Source: Truepera sp. (GTDB lineage: Bacteria; Deinococcota; Deinococci; Deinococcales; Trueperaceae). Taken from it: a stretch of 12,029 nt of DNA. Both the position numbers and the translations under genes were made by a program. The notes beneath the pieces were generated by a model. The model had not been told where the DNA came from and searched no databases. It was given only the letters and a program-made list of their open reading frames with translations. This document shows positions 1 through 7,930 of this stretch, in pieces; positions within the stretch are counted from its first letter, which is position 1; each line of letters opens with the position of its first letter. Location: positions 1 to 12,029 of the forward strand of contig JAGXSO010000130.1 in assembly GCA_018333775.1 (NCBI GenBank). Reading direction: 5' to 3'.

Positions 1-406
1 CCTCGGGATGAGGCTTGTAGATGATCGGGTACTCGCCAAGCTCCTTGATGGGCTGGGCTAGCTCTAGCTTGCGGCGGTCGATCTGCACATCGTAGGTAGC
101 CTGTGCCGCCTCGGCGATATCGCGGCTGGTGACCGAGCCGTAGATGCGACCCTCGCCAGCTTTAACTTTAATCTCCAGGCTGGCCTCGGCCAGCAGAGCC
201 TTGAGCCGCAGGGCGTCGCCCTTGCGCTCGGTGAGCTGCTTGGCGCGCTGCGATAGGCGGGCTTCAAGCTCGGCCTGATTCGACTTGGTGGCAAGTAAGG
301 CTAGCCCTTGCGGGATCAAGTAGTTGCGGGCATAACCAGGGCGCACCCTAACGACCTGCCCAGCTTCACCCAGGTTATCGACGGGCTCGAGCAGGATCAC
401 ATTCAT
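1..406 (-). CDS. rplI: 50S ribosomal protein bL9, C-terminus cut by the window edge
   Basis: bL9 is an elongated protein of the large ribosomal subunit that binds 23S rRNA near the L1 stalk and helps keep reading frame. The gene reads leftwards from ATG at 406-404 and runs off the left edge, leaving 135 codons of a protein usually about 148 long, so only the last residues are missing. The N-domain carries the bL9 signature: G13, then P23-G24-Y25-A26-R27-N28-Y29-L30-I31-P32 and G34-L-A. A charged connecting helix follows, and the C-domain contains the conserved G-S-V-T-x-x-D-I-A stretch. The ATG overlaps the rpsR stop by 4 bases (ATGA), so translation is probably coupled to rpsR. It is the last visible gene of the rpsF-ssb-rpsR-rplI operon. 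Identity is secure. Confidence 0.96.
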   Translation of the reverse strand, partial: MNVILLEPVDNLGEAGQVVRVRPGYARNYLIPQGLALLATKSNQAELEARLSQRAKQLTERKGDALRLKALLAEASLEIKVKAGEGRIYGSVTSRDIAEAAQATYDVQIDRRKLELAQPIKELGEYPIIYKPHPE

Positions 407-687
407 CGGCGTACCAACTTCTCAGTGATGGGGATAATGGCGAGCATGCGCGCACGCTTGATAGTGGTAGCGAGCCTACGCTGATGCTTGGCGCACACCC
501 CGGTGCGGCGGCGCGGCAGGATCTTGGCGGTATCGGAGATGTAGCGGCGCAACATGCGGCCGTCGTGGTAATCGGTAAGCTCTAGCTCGCCGCTACAAAA
601 CTGGCATACTTTGGGCCGCCTGCTGCGGCGGGCGCCTCGTTTGGCATCGCGGTCGAATTTTTTGCCTCGGGGTTTATCTTGAGCCAT
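403..687 (-). CDS. rpsR: 30S ribosomal protein bS18, zinc-ligand (C+) form
   Basis: bS18 pairs with bS6 on the platform of the small subunit and binds the central domain of 16S rRNA. The 94-residue product has the typical core, with conserved I-L-P-R-R-R-T-G at 56-63 and a T-E-K-L-V-R-R end. The N-terminus is rich in Lys and Arg. Cys28-x-x-Cys31 and Cys65-x-x-His68 together form a likely four-ligand zinc site. From memory, Thermus and Deinococcus bS18 lack these ligands, so this copy is of the C+ type. The ATG overlaps the last base of the ssb stop (TAATG), and the gene overlaps rplI by 4 bases, which points to translational coupling on both sides. Start and identity are firm. Confidence 0.97.
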   Translation of the reverse strand: MAQDKPRGKKFDRDAKRGARRSRRPKVCQFCSGELELTDYHDGRMLRRYISDTAKILPRRRTGVCAKHQRRLATTIKRARMLAIIPITEKLVRR

Positions 688-1508
688 TAAAACGGTAAGT
701 CCTCTTCTGGTGGAAACTCTTCATCGATATCCAGCTTTTGACTCGTCTGGGCGCCCTGGTCGCTTGCGCCTGGGCGGGTTCCGGCGCCACCACCGCCGGG
801 ACCACGGGTCAAGAATTCGACGCGCGAGCTTTCGATGCGCGTCGTGTACCGCCGGTTGCCATCCTTGTCAGTCCAGGAGTCGTTGACCAGGCGCCCCAGC
901 ACAAACACCGGGTCGCCCTTTTTAAGCTCGCCACAGGCTTCAGCTAGTTCGCGCCAGACGTTGACATCAACGTAATGGGTGCGCTCTTGCCATTCGCCCT
1001 TGGCCTGATACGACTCGTTGACAGCGACGCTAAAGCGCGTCACGGCACTACCGCTCTGGGTATAGCGCAACTCGGCGTCCCGGGTTAAGTTGCCGATCAC
1101 TGTTACCTGATTGAGGGCCTCGCGCAGGCGCTGCTGGCCCTTGGTATCGGTGACGGTGGCTTCGCCCCGGCGCGCCCCCAACTTGATAACCTCAACGCGC
1201 GAGGCGATGATGTCCAGCGAGCTGCGGCGCTGCCCGTCCTGGCCTTCCCAGCTGCGGTAGTCGAGGCGGCCTTCAAGTAGCACCGGCGTGGCTGCCGCCA
1301 GTTGCCCGGCGAGCGTCTCGGCCGCGGTGCCAAACAGCGTGGCGCGGTGATACCAGGCCAGTTCGCGCTGTTGGCCGTCATCGCCCAAGACCTGGTCGTT
1401 GCCGCCCACACTGAGCTGCAAAATAGCCAGCCCTCCCGGTGTGTAGCGCAACTCGGGCGCCTGGGTCAGTGTGCCTACCAAGTAGACGGTATTTAGGCCT
1501 CTGGCCAT
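687..1508 (-). CDS. ssb: Single-stranded DNA-binding protein with two OB folds
   Basis: SSB coats and protects single-stranded DNA during replication and repair and recruits partner enzymes. At 273 residues it is about 100 longer than the usual bacterial SSB because it holds two OB folds in one chain. The first covers about residues 1-112 (starting L-N-T-V-Y-L-V-G-T-L). The second covers about 130-237 (starting L-N-Q-V-T-V-I-G-N-L, with D-A-E-L-R-Y-T). Such proteins act as dimers in Thermus and Deinococcus, instead of the usual tetramer, and this layout is diagnostic of that phylum. A Gly-rich linker follows, then an acidic tail ending D-L-P-F, the tip that binds partner proteins. A strong AGGAGGAGG ribosome site lies just before the ATG. 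The gene sits between rpsF and rpsR, 40 bases after the rpsF stop and overlapping the rpsR start by one base. Confidence 0.97.
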   Translation of the reverse strand: MARGLNTVYLVGTLTQAPELRYTPGGLAILQLSVGGNDQVLGDDGQQRELAWYHRATLFGTAAETLAGQLAAATPVLLEGRLDYRSWEGQDGQRRSSLDIIASRVEVIKLGARRGEATVTDTKGQQRLREALNQVTVIGNLTRDAELRYTQSGSAVTRFSVAVNESYQAKGEWQERTHYVDVNVWRELAEACGELKKGDPVFVLGRLVNDSWTDKDGNRRYTTRIESSRVEFLTRGPGGGGAGTRPGASDQGAQTSQKLDIDEEFPPEEDLPF

Positions 1509-1548
1509 GACCTCCTCCTAGTCACAATGCGCACCAGCTTACAGCCGC

Positions 1549-1896
1549 TTAAGCGGCAGGTGTCGCCTCGGTCTTAGCTTCTGGAGTTTTGCGCGTGTGC
1601 CACTCCGGGCGGTCGCGCACCACTAGTGCGCGCATAACGTTGTCGCGTAGCCGCAGCGCCGACTCTAGCGCTTTGGGGGCGCTGCTAGGTAGCTTTAGGG
1701 TGTAAATCGCGTAGTACCCCTCGGTCAGTTTGCGAATCGGATAGGCCAGCCGTCTCAACCCCCACTCATCTGCCTCGACAAGTTCGCCCTCTACTCGAGC
1801 CAGCAGCGCATTCACGGCATCCTTTTCGATCTGCAGTTGCGCCTCGTTGAGGTTGGGGTCAAAGATCAGGGTGAGGGTGTAGCGGTGTGTTTTCAT
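1549..1896 (-). CDS. rpsF: 30S ribosomal protein bS6
   Basis: bS6 forms a heterodimer with bS18 on the platform of the 30S subunit. The 115-residue product begins M-K-T-H-R-Y-T-L-T-L-I-F-D-P and contains the conserved G-L-R-R-L-A-Y-P-I and G-Y-Y-A-I-Y stretches. The C-terminal tail is short and rich in Ala, Glu and Lys. The frame stays open upstream to 1953, but I chose ATG 1896-1894 for two reasons. An excellent ribosome site (AAGGAGGTGA) sits directly before it, and the probable promoter -10 at 1944-1949 would put the transcript start near 1937, downstream of the longer alternative. It is the first gene of the rpsF-ssb-rpsR-rplI operon. Confidence 0.96.
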   Translation of the reverse strand: MKTHRYTLTLIFDPNLNEAQLQIEKDAVNALLARVEGELVEADEWGLRRLAYPIRKLTEGYYAIYTLKLPSSAPKALESALRLRDNVMRALVVRDRPEWHTRKTPEAKTEATPAA

Positions 1897-1943
1897 TAAG
1901 TCACCTCCCTTTGCGTAGGCTCGCCTCATAAAGGCAGCGTTAG

Positions 1944-1971
1944 ATTCTAGCACAAACTGCCGGCCTGCCTA
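1944..1971 (-). promoter_or_regulatory. Probable promoter of the rpsF-ssb-rpsR-rplI operon
   Basis: Read on the minus strand, TAGGCA (1971-1966) and TAGAAT (1949-1944) are separated by 16 bases, and TGC directly before the -10 gives an extended -10. The start would fall near 1937, giving a leader of about 40 bases with a small GCCT/AGGC hairpin (1923-1935) before the ribosome site. The -35 is only a fair match. Confidence 0.6.
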
Positions 1972-1996
1972 GCGTTACCCGCTCTCATGCGTTTTT

Positions 1997-2011
1997 GCGC
2001 TAGCATAGCGC
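1997..2011. repeat. Inverted repeat over the -10 of the TVP38 gene
   Basis: Perfect 6-base arms GCGCTA (1997-2002) and TAGCGC (2006-2011) flank GCA. The repeat contains the candidate -10 and ends 3 bases before the ATG. It could be an operator or chance; GCGCTAG-type words occur elsewhere in the window. Confidence 0.4.
2001..2006 (+). promoter_or_regulatory. Probable -10 element giving a leaderless transcript of the TVP38 gene
   Basis: TAGCAT fits the TAnnnT -10 pattern and ends 8 bases before the ATG at 2015, so transcription would start at or next to the start codon. There is no purine-rich ribosome site upstream. Leaderless genes with this geometry are common in Deinococcus. The element lies inside an inverted repeat, GCGCTA-GCA-TAGCGC (1997-2011). 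No clear -35 is visible. Confidence 0.45.
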
Positions 2012-2014
2012 TGC

Positions 2015-2710
2015 ATGGCGACACTTCGTGCCCCCAAGCTGATAGCGTTGGCGTTTTGGCTAGCGCTAATTGCCGCCTTCTGGTGGTATAGCCAGGCTCA
2101 AGGCTTAAGCCCACTGTACCTGGTCGATCGACTGGTCGACCTAATGGCCGATAACCCCCTTGGGTTGGCGATCTTCTTTGGCGCCTACGCAGTGCGCCCG
2201 CTGCTGCTTTTTCCCTTTACCCCGCTGAGCATGGCTGCCGGTTTTGTCTTTGGGCCGCTCTTGGGAATGCTCTATGCCACCCTTGCCACCCTCATGTCAG
2301 CCATTATCGGCTACAGCATCGCCCGGCTGTTTGGCTACCGGCTGACCGAGCCGCGCACCGGCGCTCAGCGCCTGGCGTTAGAGTTGCGGCGCAACGGTTT
2401 TGAGGCGGTGCTAATAAGCCGCCTGATCTTCCTCCCCGGCGATCTGGTTAACTACGCCTCGGGCCTGGTGGGGGTTGGGCTGGGTGCCTTTGCCCTAGCG
2501 ACCGCAATTGGCAGCGTGCCTGGGCTATTGGGCGCGGTGCTCCTTGGCGCCTCGTTTGAAGGCGACCTAGCGCAGCTCCGTCCAGCTATTGACTTGCGGC
2601 TACTGCTGGCCTCAGGAGCGGTGTTGCTTGCTAGCCTGGTGCTCTCTTATTACCTGCGCCGCCGCCATCGCATAAGCGGAGCCCCGCGTGGGGGGCGCGA
2701 GGCTCCTTAG
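2015..2710 (+). CDS. TVP38/TMEM64 (DedA superfamily) integral membrane protein
   Basis: This 231-residue inner-membrane protein belongs to the VTT/SNARE-associated family, relatives of DedA, for which lipid scrambling or transport roles have been proposed. The substrate here cannot be told. Hydrophobic segments lie at about 8-28, 48-65, 70-105, 152-182 and 195-215. Two family signatures are clear: F-T-P-L-S-M-A-A-G-F-V-F-G-P near 68-81, and R136-x-x-x-L-P-G-D-L-V-N-Y-A-S-G-L near 136-151, the latter in the re-entrant region. The C-terminus is basic and probably cytoplasmic. It is transcribed away from the rpsF operon and followed by 198 bases without a gene before cinA, so it is probably a single-gene unit. 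It has no visible ribosome site (see the leaderless promoter entry). Confidence 0.88.
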   Translation: MATLRAPKLIALAFWLALIAAFWWYSQAQGLSPLYLVDRLVDLMADNPLGLAIFFGAYAVRPLLLFPFTPLSMAAGFVFGPLLGMLYATLATLMSAIIGYSIARLFGYRLTEPRTGAQRLALELRRNGFEAVLISRLIFLPGDLVNYASGLVGVGLGAFALATAIGSVPGLLGAVLLGASFEGDLAQLRPAIDLRLLLASGAVLLASLVLSYYLRRRHRISGAPRGGREAP

Positions 2711-2721
2711 AGAGGAGATGG

Positions 2722-2763
2722 TGGAGGGAAAACCCTCCAAATGTTTAGCGCGGCGGCTAAACA
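2722..2763 (+). repeat. Two consecutive hairpins behind the TVP38 gene
   Basis: The first hairpin is TGGAGGG (2722-2728), loop AAAA, CCCTCCA (2733-2739), a perfect 7-base stem. The second is TGTTTAGC (2742-2749), loop GCGGCG, GCTAAACA (2756-2763), a perfect 8-base stem. They start 12 bases past the stop. No T-run follows either one, so they are not classical terminators. They may still end or stabilise the TVP38 transcript. Confidence 0.5.
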
Positions 2764-2785
2764 CACCTCACTATAGCGACCGAAC

Positions 2786-2804
2786 TCTTACAGAATTCTT
2801 ACAG
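2786..2804 (+). repeat. 8-base direct repeat with 11-base period over the cinA-recA -35
   Basis: TCTTACAG occurs at 2786-2793 and again at 2797-2804, separated by AAT. The period is 11 bases, about one helical turn, and the second copy contains the -35 hexamer. OmpR/PhoB-family response regulators bind direct repeats of this spacing. The regulator here is unknown. Confidence 0.5.
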
Positions 2805-2827
2805 GCCGCGCTGCTGGCTGCTATGCT
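2799..2827 (+). promoter_or_regulatory. Promoter of cinA-recA-rny
   Basis: TTACAG (-35, 2799-2804), a 17-base spacer and TATGCT (-10, 2822-2827), with TGC before the -10 making it extended. The start would be near 2834, giving a 5' leader of about 75 bases before the cinA ATG. I see neither a LexA-type palindrome nor the Deinococcus radiation/desiccation response motif in 2711-2908. Confidence 0.65.
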
Positions 2828-2908
2828 GGCGCTTGTGTGGGGTCATAGTAGTCAAGTAGACAAGTATTCAAGTGGTCCCCCGCGGTTCATGGCTGGAGCA
2901 GCTTCCAT

Positions 2909-4141
2909 ATGATCGCTGAGCTGCTCAGCGTCGGGACCGAGCTGCTGCTCGGCGAAATCGTCGATACTAATGCGGCCTGGCTGGCCCAGGACTTGGCGCA
3001 ACGCGGCGTGGATGTCTACTGGTCGCAGCGGGTGGGGGATAACCTGCCGCGCCTAACCGCAGCCATCCGCCAAGCGCTAGCCCGCAGCGATCTACTGGTG
3101 ATGTGCGGGGGATTAGGGCCGACCGATGACGACCTATCGCGCGAAGCCCTGGCCGCTGTCTGCGGCGAGACGCCGCAGATCGATGAGGGGTTAGCGCTTA
3201 ATCTGCGCGCACGTTTTGTTGCTACCAACCGCCCCATGCCGCAGAGGAACCTCAAGCAGGCCTGGCTGATCCCGTCTGCCGAGGCCCTCCCCAATCCCAT
3301 CGGCACGGCACCGGGCTGGTTGGTGCGGCGCCCTGATGGGAAGCGGATAGTAGCGCTCCCCGGTCCGCCCCGCGAGCTGCAGCGGATGTGGCTGAGCGAG
3401 GTGGTGTCGAGGCTCAGCCTGCCGCCCGCGGCGCTGTTTAGGCAGACCTTCAAGACCCAGGGAATCGGCGAGTCGGCGGTGGCGGAGCTGCTTGGGGAGT
3501 TGACGCTGTCGGCCAATCCCAGCGTGGCTACCTACGCCAAGCGGGACGGCGTCCATGTGCGGGTAGCGGCTAAGGCGGCGAGCGAGGCCGAAGCCCGGGA
3601 GCTGGCTCAGCCAGCGCTTGAGCAGGTCCAGCAGCGGCTGGGTGAGTACCTCTGGGGCAGCGATAGCGACGAGCTGCCGATGCTGTTGCAGCAGCGGCTG
3701 CGCGAGCGCGGTGAGACGGTCGCCAGCATGGAGTCGCTTACCGGTGGGCTTATTGCACAGCTGCTCACCTCGGCGGCAGGGGCATCGGCTGTTTACCGCG
3801 GCGGCGTGGTAGCATACGGTGCGCAGGCGAAGGCGGCGTTCGGTGTGCCCCGCGACCTTCTTAAGCGGTACGGCAGCGTCTCGGAAGAGGCGGTGCAGGC
3901 GATGGCGAACGCTGCCAGGCGGCTATTTGCGAGCGATTATGGACTGGCTGCCACTGGCGTGGCGGGGCCTGATACCAGCGAGGGGAAAGCGGTAGGTGAG
4001 GTCTATGTGGCCCTCAGTGGGCCCGGTGGAGTGGTGGTCAAGCAGCTTCGGCTCCCCCCGCTCGAGCGCGAGTGGATTCGGGAGCGCACCGCTTATACCT
4101 TGCTGGCGCTCCTCTGGTCGCAGCTTAGAGCCAAGCCGTAG
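2909..4141 (+). CDS. cinA: CinA: nucleotide-processing N-domain fused to NMN deamidase-type C-domain
   Basis: CinA proteins recycle pyridine nucleotides: the N-domain (COG1058, MoaB/MogA-like fold) has been linked to ADP-ribose hydrolysis and the C-domain (PncC) to nicotinamide mononucleotide deamidation. In several bacteria the gene is induced with competence and lies before recA. The 410-residue product has the N-domain signature G68-L-G-P-T-D-D-D-L-S-R at 68-78, a P-G-P-P-R-E-L loop near 151-157, and the PncC motif E275-S-L-T-G-G followed by G-G-V-V-A-Y-G. Most homologues have Cys where this one has Leu277; the conserved Ser276 is kept. ATG 2909 has a weak GGAG at 2895-2898. The gene stops 27 bases before recA, consistent with one operon. 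In Deinococcus, cinA is co-transcribed with recA (with ligT between); no ligT is present here. Confidence 0.95.
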   Translation: MIAELLSVGTELLLGEIVDTNAAWLAQDLAQRGVDVYWSQRVGDNLPRLTAAIRQALARSDLLVMCGGLGPTDDDLSREALAAVCGETPQIDEGLALNLRARFVATNRPMPQRNLKQAWLIPSAEALPNPIGTAPGWLVRRPDGKRIVALPGPPRELQRMWLSEVVSRLSLPPAALFRQTFKTQGIGESAVAELLGELTLSANPSVATYAKRDGVHVRVAAKAASEAEARELAQPALEQVQQRLGEYLWGSDSDELPMLLQQRLRERGETVASMESLTGGLIAQLLTSAAGASAVYRGGVVAYGAQAKAAFGVPRDLLKRYGSVSEEAVQAMANAARRLFASDYGLAATGVAGPDTSEGKAVGEVYVALSGPGGVVVKQLRLPPLEREWIRERTAYTLLALLWSQLRAKP

Positions 4142-4168
4142 CCGCTACGCAGCGCTTTGGAGGCAACC

Positions 4169-5202
<1,034 letters not shown>

Positions 5203-5206
<4 letters not shown>

Positions 5207-6888
5207 ATCTCCCGGTGCTCGAGCTCCTGCTGGCCTTGCTGGTCGGCTTGGGCTTGGGCCTGCTGCTGCGCCAGCGCCGTGACCGGAACCTGCTCGAGCA
5301 GGCCAGAGGTGAAGCTGAACGTATCAGGGGTGAAGCCGAGCGCATCAGGCGCGACGCTGACCGTGAGACCAAGCGCCTGTTGCAGCAGGCCGAAGCTGAG
5401 ACCCGCGAGCTGATCGGCGCCGAGCGGAGTCGGCTCGAGCAGGAGGCTGAGCGTGCTAAACAGCTCTTGGAGCAGGAGTTGGCGCGCACCCGGCAGACCT
5501 TACAGGCCGAGTTCGACCGCACCCGCGAGGATCTGGAGCGGGAGCGGCAGGCGCTGCGCGAAGCCCGGCAGGAGCTGCGCCGCGACCGTGACAAGGTTGA
5601 GGTAATCGAGGAGCGCCTAACCCGCCGGGGTGAGCAGCAAGATGCCCGCGCTATTAAGCTTGACGAGCTAGAAGAGCGCCTCAACGAGCGGATCGAGGCC
5701 CTCAAGCAGCGCGAGGAGGTGCTGTTAGAGCAGGAGGCGGGGCTCGAGCAGCGGATTTATGAGATCGCTCAGCTCAGCCGCGAGCAGGCTAAAGAGATCG
5801 TCTTGCACCGGCTTGACGCCGAACTCGAGCGCGAAAAGGCGGGCCGCATCCGCTACGCCATTGAGCGGGCCGAGGTCGAGGCCAAGCGCAAGAGCTTTAA
5901 TATCATCGCCCAGGCCATCCAGCGCAGCGCCAGCGAGGTCTCGGCGGCCATTAGCGTGTCGGTGGTGCCGATCCCCAGCGATGCCATGAAGGGGCGGATC
6001 ATCGGCCGCGAGGGGCGCAATATCCGCACCTTCGAGGCCCTGACCGGCGTGGATCTGATCATCGACGACACCCCGGAGGCGGTGCTGCTCTCCTCGTTTA
6101 ACCCCTTGCGCCGTGAGGTGGCCAAGCTGGCGCTCTCGGAGCTGGTCGCCGACGGGCGCATCCATCCGGCCCGCATCGAAGAGGTGGTGCAAAAGGCGCA
6201 GCAGGAGATGCAGAGCTATATCCGCGAACGCGGCGAGGAGGCGACCTTAGAGGCCAATGTGGTCGGCTTGAAGCCGGGCATGGTGCAGCTCTTGGGTCGC
6301 ATGCACTTTCGCACCAGCTACGGTCAGAACGTGCTAAAGCACTCGGTGCAGGTAGCCCACCTGTCCGGCATTATCGCGGCTGAGTTGGGACTGGATGAGG
6401 CGCTGGCGCGCCGCGCCGGGCTGCTGCACGATATCGGCAAGTCCATCGACCGCGAGATTGAAGGGAGTCATACCGAAATTGGCGCCAACCTGGGCCGGCG
6501 CTTCGGCGAGCCCAAAGAGGTAATCGATGCCATCGCCTGGCACCACGAGCTAGACCGTGCCGAGACGCTCTATCCGGTGATCGTGCAGGCGGCAGATGCC
6601 ATCTCGGCGGCGCGCCCAGGCGCACGGCGTGAGACGCTCGAGACCTACCTAAAGCGCTTAGAGGCGCTCGAGACGATCGCTACCAGCTTCCCCGGTGTGG
6701 AGAAGTCTTACGCTATTCAGGCCGGGCGCGAGATCCGCATCATCGTCGAGCCCAGCCAGGTCGATGACGCCTCGGCGGTGCTGCTGGCCCGCGATATCGC
6801 CAACCGCATCGAACAGGACATGGAATACCCCGGCCAGGTACAAGTGACTGTGGTCAGGGAGTCGCGCGCGGTGGAGTATGCGCGCTAG
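5203..6888 (+). CDS. rny: Ribonuclease Y, membrane-anchored endoribonuclease
   Basis: RNase Y starts mRNA decay by internal cleavage at the membrane. Domain order is canonical: an N-terminal membrane helix at about 3-23; a long Glu/Arg-rich coiled coil at about 28-220, opening with the heptad G-E-A-E-R-I-R in tandem; a KH domain with G264[10 protein letters not shown]; and an HD phosphohydrolase domain with H380 and the H409-D410 pair (L-L-H-D-I-G-K). The T-E-I-G and W-H-H-E motifs follow. At 561 residues it is about 40 longer than the common 520, the excess lying in the coiled coil. Its ATG overlaps the recA stop (ATGA), with a GAGGAGGG ribosome site inside the recA 3' end. I recall rny directly behind recA in Thermus. 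Confidence 0.96.
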
Positions 6889-6916
6889 AGCTATGGCGGC
6901 AAAGGCGCTAGATAGG

Positions 6917-6922
6917 TATACT
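6917..6922 (+). promoter_or_regulatory. Candidate -10 for prs-rplY-pth
   Basis: TATACT is a good -10 hexamer 42 bases before the prs ATG, in the 76-base gap after rny. No convincing -35 lies 16-18 bases upstream (TGGCGG is the best). The word GGCGCTAG occurs on both sides of it (6904-6911 and 6938-6945). I see no terminator for the recA-rny unit in the gap, so read-through into prs is possible. Confidence 0.4.
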
Positions 6923-6964
6923 CTCCAGTGGCGTGGTGGCGCTAGGTGACAGGGATGGATAGCG

Positions 6965-7930
6965 ATGGCAATAGGTGACGAACTTAAACTCTTTTCCGGC
7001 TCGGCCACGCCGGAGTTAGCTCGCGCGGTGGCCTGCCATCTGGGGCAAGAGCTGGCGCGCAGCATCGTATCGCAGTTTCCCGACGGCGAAACGCGCATCC
7101 AGATCGGAGAGTCGGTGCGCGGCGCCGATTGCTACATCATCCAGTCCACTTGTGCGCCGGTCAACCATCACCTAATGGAGCTGTTGGTGTTCGTCGACGC
7201 TTTGCGGCGGGCCTCAGCCTGGCGGGTAAACGCGGTCATCCCCTATTTCGGCTACGCCCGGCAGGACAAAAAGGTGCAGGGGCGCGAGCCGATTACCGCT
7301 AAGCTGGTGGCCAACCTGCTGGAAACGGTCAAGGTCGATCGGGTCATTACCGTCGATCTGCACGCCGGCCAGATCCAAGGCTTTTTTGACGTGCCGGTCG
7401 ATCACCTAACGGCGCTAGGCATCCTCGGCGATCACCTTAAGGCCAGCGACTTAAGCGACGCGGTAGTGGTGTCGCCCGATGTCGGTCGCGCGCACGAGGC
7501 GCGGCGCCTGGCTAACTACCTGGGTCTGCCGCTGGCTATGCTCTATAAGCGCCGCAACAGCCCGACCGAGACTGAGGTCATCCACGTGATCGGCGCGATC
7601 AAAGGGCTCCGGCCGATCATGATGGATGATATGATCTCGACCGCTGGCACCATGGTGCGCGGGATCGAGGCGCTGCTTAAGCTAGGTGCCCACCCTGACG
7701 CGACCCTCGTTGCTACTCACGCCGTTTTTACCCCCCCCGCCCTTGACCGGCTTAAGCACCCAGCTATCAGTGCGGTCTATGTCACCGATACCGTGCCATA
7801 TCACGGCCAGAGCGAGCGTATCAAGGTGCTTTCGGTGGCCGGACTGCTGGCGGCCGCCATTCGCAACGTTCACGAGAACGGTTCGGTAAGCGCCCTGTTT
7901 CCACCCAAGAGCTTTGAGGAGGAGAAATGA
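6965..7930 (+). CDS. prs: Ribose-phosphate pyrophosphokinase (PRPP synthetase)
   Basis: This enzyme makes 5-phosphoribosyl 1-diphosphate from ribose 5-phosphate and ATP, the precursor for purines, pyrimidines, NAD, His and Trp. The 321-residue product is of class I length. Motifs seen are F-P-D-G-E-T near 39-44; Y97-A-R-Q-D-K-K, in the ATP-binding region; V-D-L-H-A-G-Q-I-Q-G-F-F; and the PRPP loop D221-D-M-I-S-T-A-G-T. The usual S-P-D-x-G-G-V-x-R-A-R region reads S-P-D-V-G-R-A-H-E-A-R here, a divergence in a conserved loop. The ATG has only a weak purine stretch (AGGGATGG) before it. The stop overlaps the rplY start by 4 bases. The prs-rplY-pth order is conserved in many bacteria, for example prs-ctc-pth in Bacillus. 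Confidence 0.96.
   Translation: MAIGDELKLFSGSATPELARAVACHLGQELARSIVSQFPDGETRIQIGESVRGADCYIIQSTCAPVNHHLMELLVFVDALRRASAWRVNAVIPYFGYARQDKKVQGREPITAKLVANLLETVKVDRVITVDLHAGQIQGFFDVPVDHLTALGILGDHLKASDLSDAVVVSPDVGRAHEARRLANYLGLPLAMLYKRRNSPTETEVIHVIGAIKGLRPIMMDDMISTAGTMVRGIEALLKLGAHPDATLVATHAVFTPPALDRLKHPAISAVYVTDTVPYHGQSERIKVLSVAGLLAAAIRNVHENGSVSALFPPKSFEEEK

Noticed and set aside
1897..1937. bS6:bS18-binding autoregulatory leader before rpsF
   Set aside because: Only a 4-base hairpin is visible, and I do not see the CCG-containing bulged structure known for that motif.
2711..2908. LexA box or Deinococcus radiation/desiccation response motif upstream of cinA-recA
   Set aside because: No palindrome resembling either consensus is present.
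2688..2912. 74-residue open frame between the TVP38 gene and cinA
   Set aside because: It starts at GTG inside the TVP38 end, runs through two hairpins and the cinA promoter, and has no recognisable protein features.
6955..6978. 7-codon upstream frame overlapping the prs start
   Set aside because: It is too short and lacks support beyond an ATG; not treated as regulatory.
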